DNA of 64,000 nt from Bacteroides sp. M10 (GTDB taxonomy: Bacteria; Bacteroidota; Bacteroidia; Bacteroidales; Bacteroidaceae). Location of the stretch: positions 186,001 to 250,000 of the forward strand of contig NZ_CP060488.1 of NCBI RefSeq assembly GCF_014334015.1, written 5' to 3'. The notes under the pieces are model-generated. The model was not told the origin of the DNA. It did no database searches and saw only the letters and a list, made by a program, of their open reading frames with translations. Position numbers and translations under genes: made by a program. Within the stretch, counting starts at the first letter, position 1; each line of letters opens with the position of its first letter. Positions 62,456 through 64,000 of the stretch are shown piece by piece.

Positions 62456-64000
62456 TTAAAATTTAAAGTTAATACCTGCGGAGAATATACGAGTTTGCGG
62501 CATCTCACTACCGGAAAATATAGCCCCTTGCGCATTTGCACCTGTTTGATCTTTTACTCTGACTTCAGGGTCATAGCCATTAAATGAGGTAATAGTAAAA
62601 AGGTTGACGGCTGAAACATAAACTCTTAGAGCATCAATATTTATTTTTGAGCAGATTTTTTGTGGAAGTGTATATCCTAAAGTCAAATTACGCAAACGCA
62701 AATAAGCACTTTTCTCCAGATACTTAGTGTGACCAGCATCGTGTTTTATATAAGTCACATTTTGTTTATCATTTCCATTATCATCATAATTATATTTATC
62801 CTGCCAACGAAGTTGCGGATACTCTGCAATATCTCCCGGTTTCTTCCATGACTTCTCATAAAGATCAGCAGTCATATTATTACGTCCATCCCCTACAAAT
62901 GATTTTGTATATCTATGGTAGTTAAAAGTATAACTGCCTAAAGAAAGATAAAACATAAATGATAAATCAAATGCTTTATATTTAAAGTTATTTGTCCATC
63001 CCATATACACCTTAGGAAGAGCTGTTTTACCCTCTTGGATAATACGATGTTTATTCACATTTGATTGAGTTGCAGGAATCAACTTTCCAGTTTTCACCGT
63101 CTCACCAGTCTTATTGTAACGATCAAGATCTATTTCATAAATCATACCAATACCTTTTTCCGGATCAACTCCTGCCCATTCCGCCATAAAATAAGTACCT
63201 AAAGCTAGATCTTTTTTCGTTATTGCTCCCGGACGTGTATTAATAATACCCGTTCCTTTAGCATCAACACTCGCATCAAGAGCTGTTACCTTATTCATGT
63301 TTGTTGTTAAATTATAGTTCATGCTCCATTCAAAGTCCTTCTTGACTAAAGTTACATTAATATCAAATTCAAATCCCTGATTATACATAGAACCCACATT
63401 TGCCCACATCGAATTATTTTCAGCATTTCCCCCACTATTGGTTATACCAGCAGAAGCAGGTAATTGCACACGCATCAGCATGTCACTTGTTGTACGACGA
63501 TAATATGCTATAGAACCATTTATCTTATTGTTGAATAGTGCATAGTCAAGCCCTAGGTCGATACTTTTATTCTTTTCCCATTTTGCTGCTTTATTAGCAA
63601 TATTCCAAAGGAACATATTCTGCATATTATTATAGTATTGCTTACTCTTTATACTATAAGAGTTCTTCGTTACTTCCGAGGGTATATTCTGATTACCAGT
63701 CTCACCATAGCTACCACGTAATTTCAATAATGAAATAAAATCAGCATTGCGCATGAAGGGTTCATCAGAAATAATCCAACCTCCAGAAACTGAATAGAAA
63801 TTTCCAAAACGATTTTCCTTCACAAACTTAGACGATCCTTCACGTACAAATGACGCTCCAATCAAATAACGCTGTTTGAATTTATAATCGATACGATTAA
63901 AGAAACTAAATGTATAGCTTTCACCTCCTATATAAGCACTATTATTTCCCAGCATAGTACCAATAATCTTAGGCTCTTGAAATTCACCACTCAAATTTTT
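62456..64000 (-). CDS. SusC-family TonB-dependent transporter, C-terminal part
   Basis: The window edge cuts this gene; only the C-terminal half of the barrel is present, and the ATG at 63994 is an internal Met, not the start. Typical barrel signatures are IDYKFKQRYLIGASFVREGSSKF, FISLLKLRGSYGETGNQN, WEKNKSIDLGLDYALFNNKI and YLEKSAYLRLRNLTLGYTLP, ending ISAGINFKF. The N-terminal plug, TonB box and any STN domain lie outside the window, so the signalling class is not visible. It precedes SusD by 15 bases. Confidence 0.92.
   Translation of the reverse strand, partial: KNLSGEFQEPKIIGTMLGNNSAYIGGESYTFSFFNRIDYKFKQRYLIGASFVREGSSKFVKENRFGNFYSVSGGWIISDEPFMRNADFISLLKLRGSYGETGNQNIPSEVTKNSYSIKSKQYYNNMQNMFLWNIANKAAKWEKNKSIDLGLDYALFNNKINGSIAYYRRTTSDMLMRVQLPASAGITNSGGNAENNSMWANVGSMYNQGFEFDINVTLVKKDFEWSMNYNLTTNMNKVTALDASVDAKGTGIINTRPGAITKKDLALGTYFMAEWAGVDPEKGIGMIYEIDLDRYNKTGETVKTGKLIPATQSNVNKHRIIQEGKTALPKVYMGWTNNFKYKAFDLSFMFYLSLGSYTFNYHRYTKSFVGDGRNNMTADLYEKSWKKPGDIAEYPQLRWQDKYNYDDNGNDKQNVTYIKHDAGHTKYLEKSAYLRLRNLTLGYTLPQKICSKINIDALRVYVSAVNLFTITSFNGYDPEVRVKDQTGANAQGAIFSGSEMPQTRIFSAGINFKF

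Overview
The window looks like a chromosomal segment of a gut Bacteroides species, probably from the B. thetaiotaomicron/ovatus/xylanisolvens/uniformis range. Three SusC/SusD pairs, a hybrid two-component system, an ECF-sigma/FecR pair and many lipoproteins point there. So do the many promoters with the Bacteroides -7 element TAnnTTTG, and starts without strong Shine-Dalgarno sites. I found no rRNA, tRNA, CRISPR array or insertion sequence.

Layout. 1-5.4 kb: the 5' end of a minus-strand gene (probably an HTH regulator), then a stand-alone SusC/SusD pair. 5.4-7.8 kb: a GNAT acetyltransferase, then a DJ-1/PfpI protein divergent from a GlxA-type regulator (DJ-1 domain plus AraC HTH). 8.1-13.8 kb: a two-gene unit of a 1632-residue DUF4062-NTPase-TPR protein of STAND type and a 247-residue unknown protein; this is the best candidate for an undescribed system. 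13.9-15.3 kb: two methylguanine-DNA methyltransferases in an operon, one fused to an AraC HTH. 15.5-20 kb: a module resembling a domesticated replication element, with a VirE/DUF3874 protein, a divergent HU-like protein, a perfect 24-bp inverted repeat, a cluster of GTGAGGGT repeats and a RhuM-family protein.

20.2-33.9 kb: a polysaccharide utilisation locus (PUL) on the minus strand. In transcription order it has an ECF sigma factor, FecR anti-sigma, SusC with STN domain, SusD, an endonuclease/exonuclease/phosphatase-fold lipoprotein, a PKD/beta-propeller lipoprotein, an exported GH65 enzyme and a sialate O-acetylesterase-like esterase. The STN domain, FecR and the sigma factor form the expected ligand-sensing cascade. 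34-39.9 kb: a soluble GAF-PAS hybrid kinase, an SMR transporter divergent from a Crp/Fnr regulator, and a nitrilase-family amidase. 38.3-43.3 kb: a tripartite MFS/HlyD/TolC efflux operon with a divergent AraC regulator. 43.4-49.4 kb: an MmcQ-like protein and a heavy-metal RND operon (adaptor, CzcA-like pump, TolC-like channel). 49.5-53.2 kb: an apparently frameshifted small membrane ORF coupled to an MFS exporter, then a CPA2 cation/proton antiporter. 53.3-64 kb: a second, HTCS-controlled PUL with a GH3 lipoprotein and an SGNH lipoprotein divergent from the HTCS, and a SusD and 3'-truncated-by-window SusC converging on it.

Several starts were moved downstream because a TAnnTTTG box lies inside or overlaps the longest ORF. 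Functional names rest on motifs read by eye; no database search was possible.
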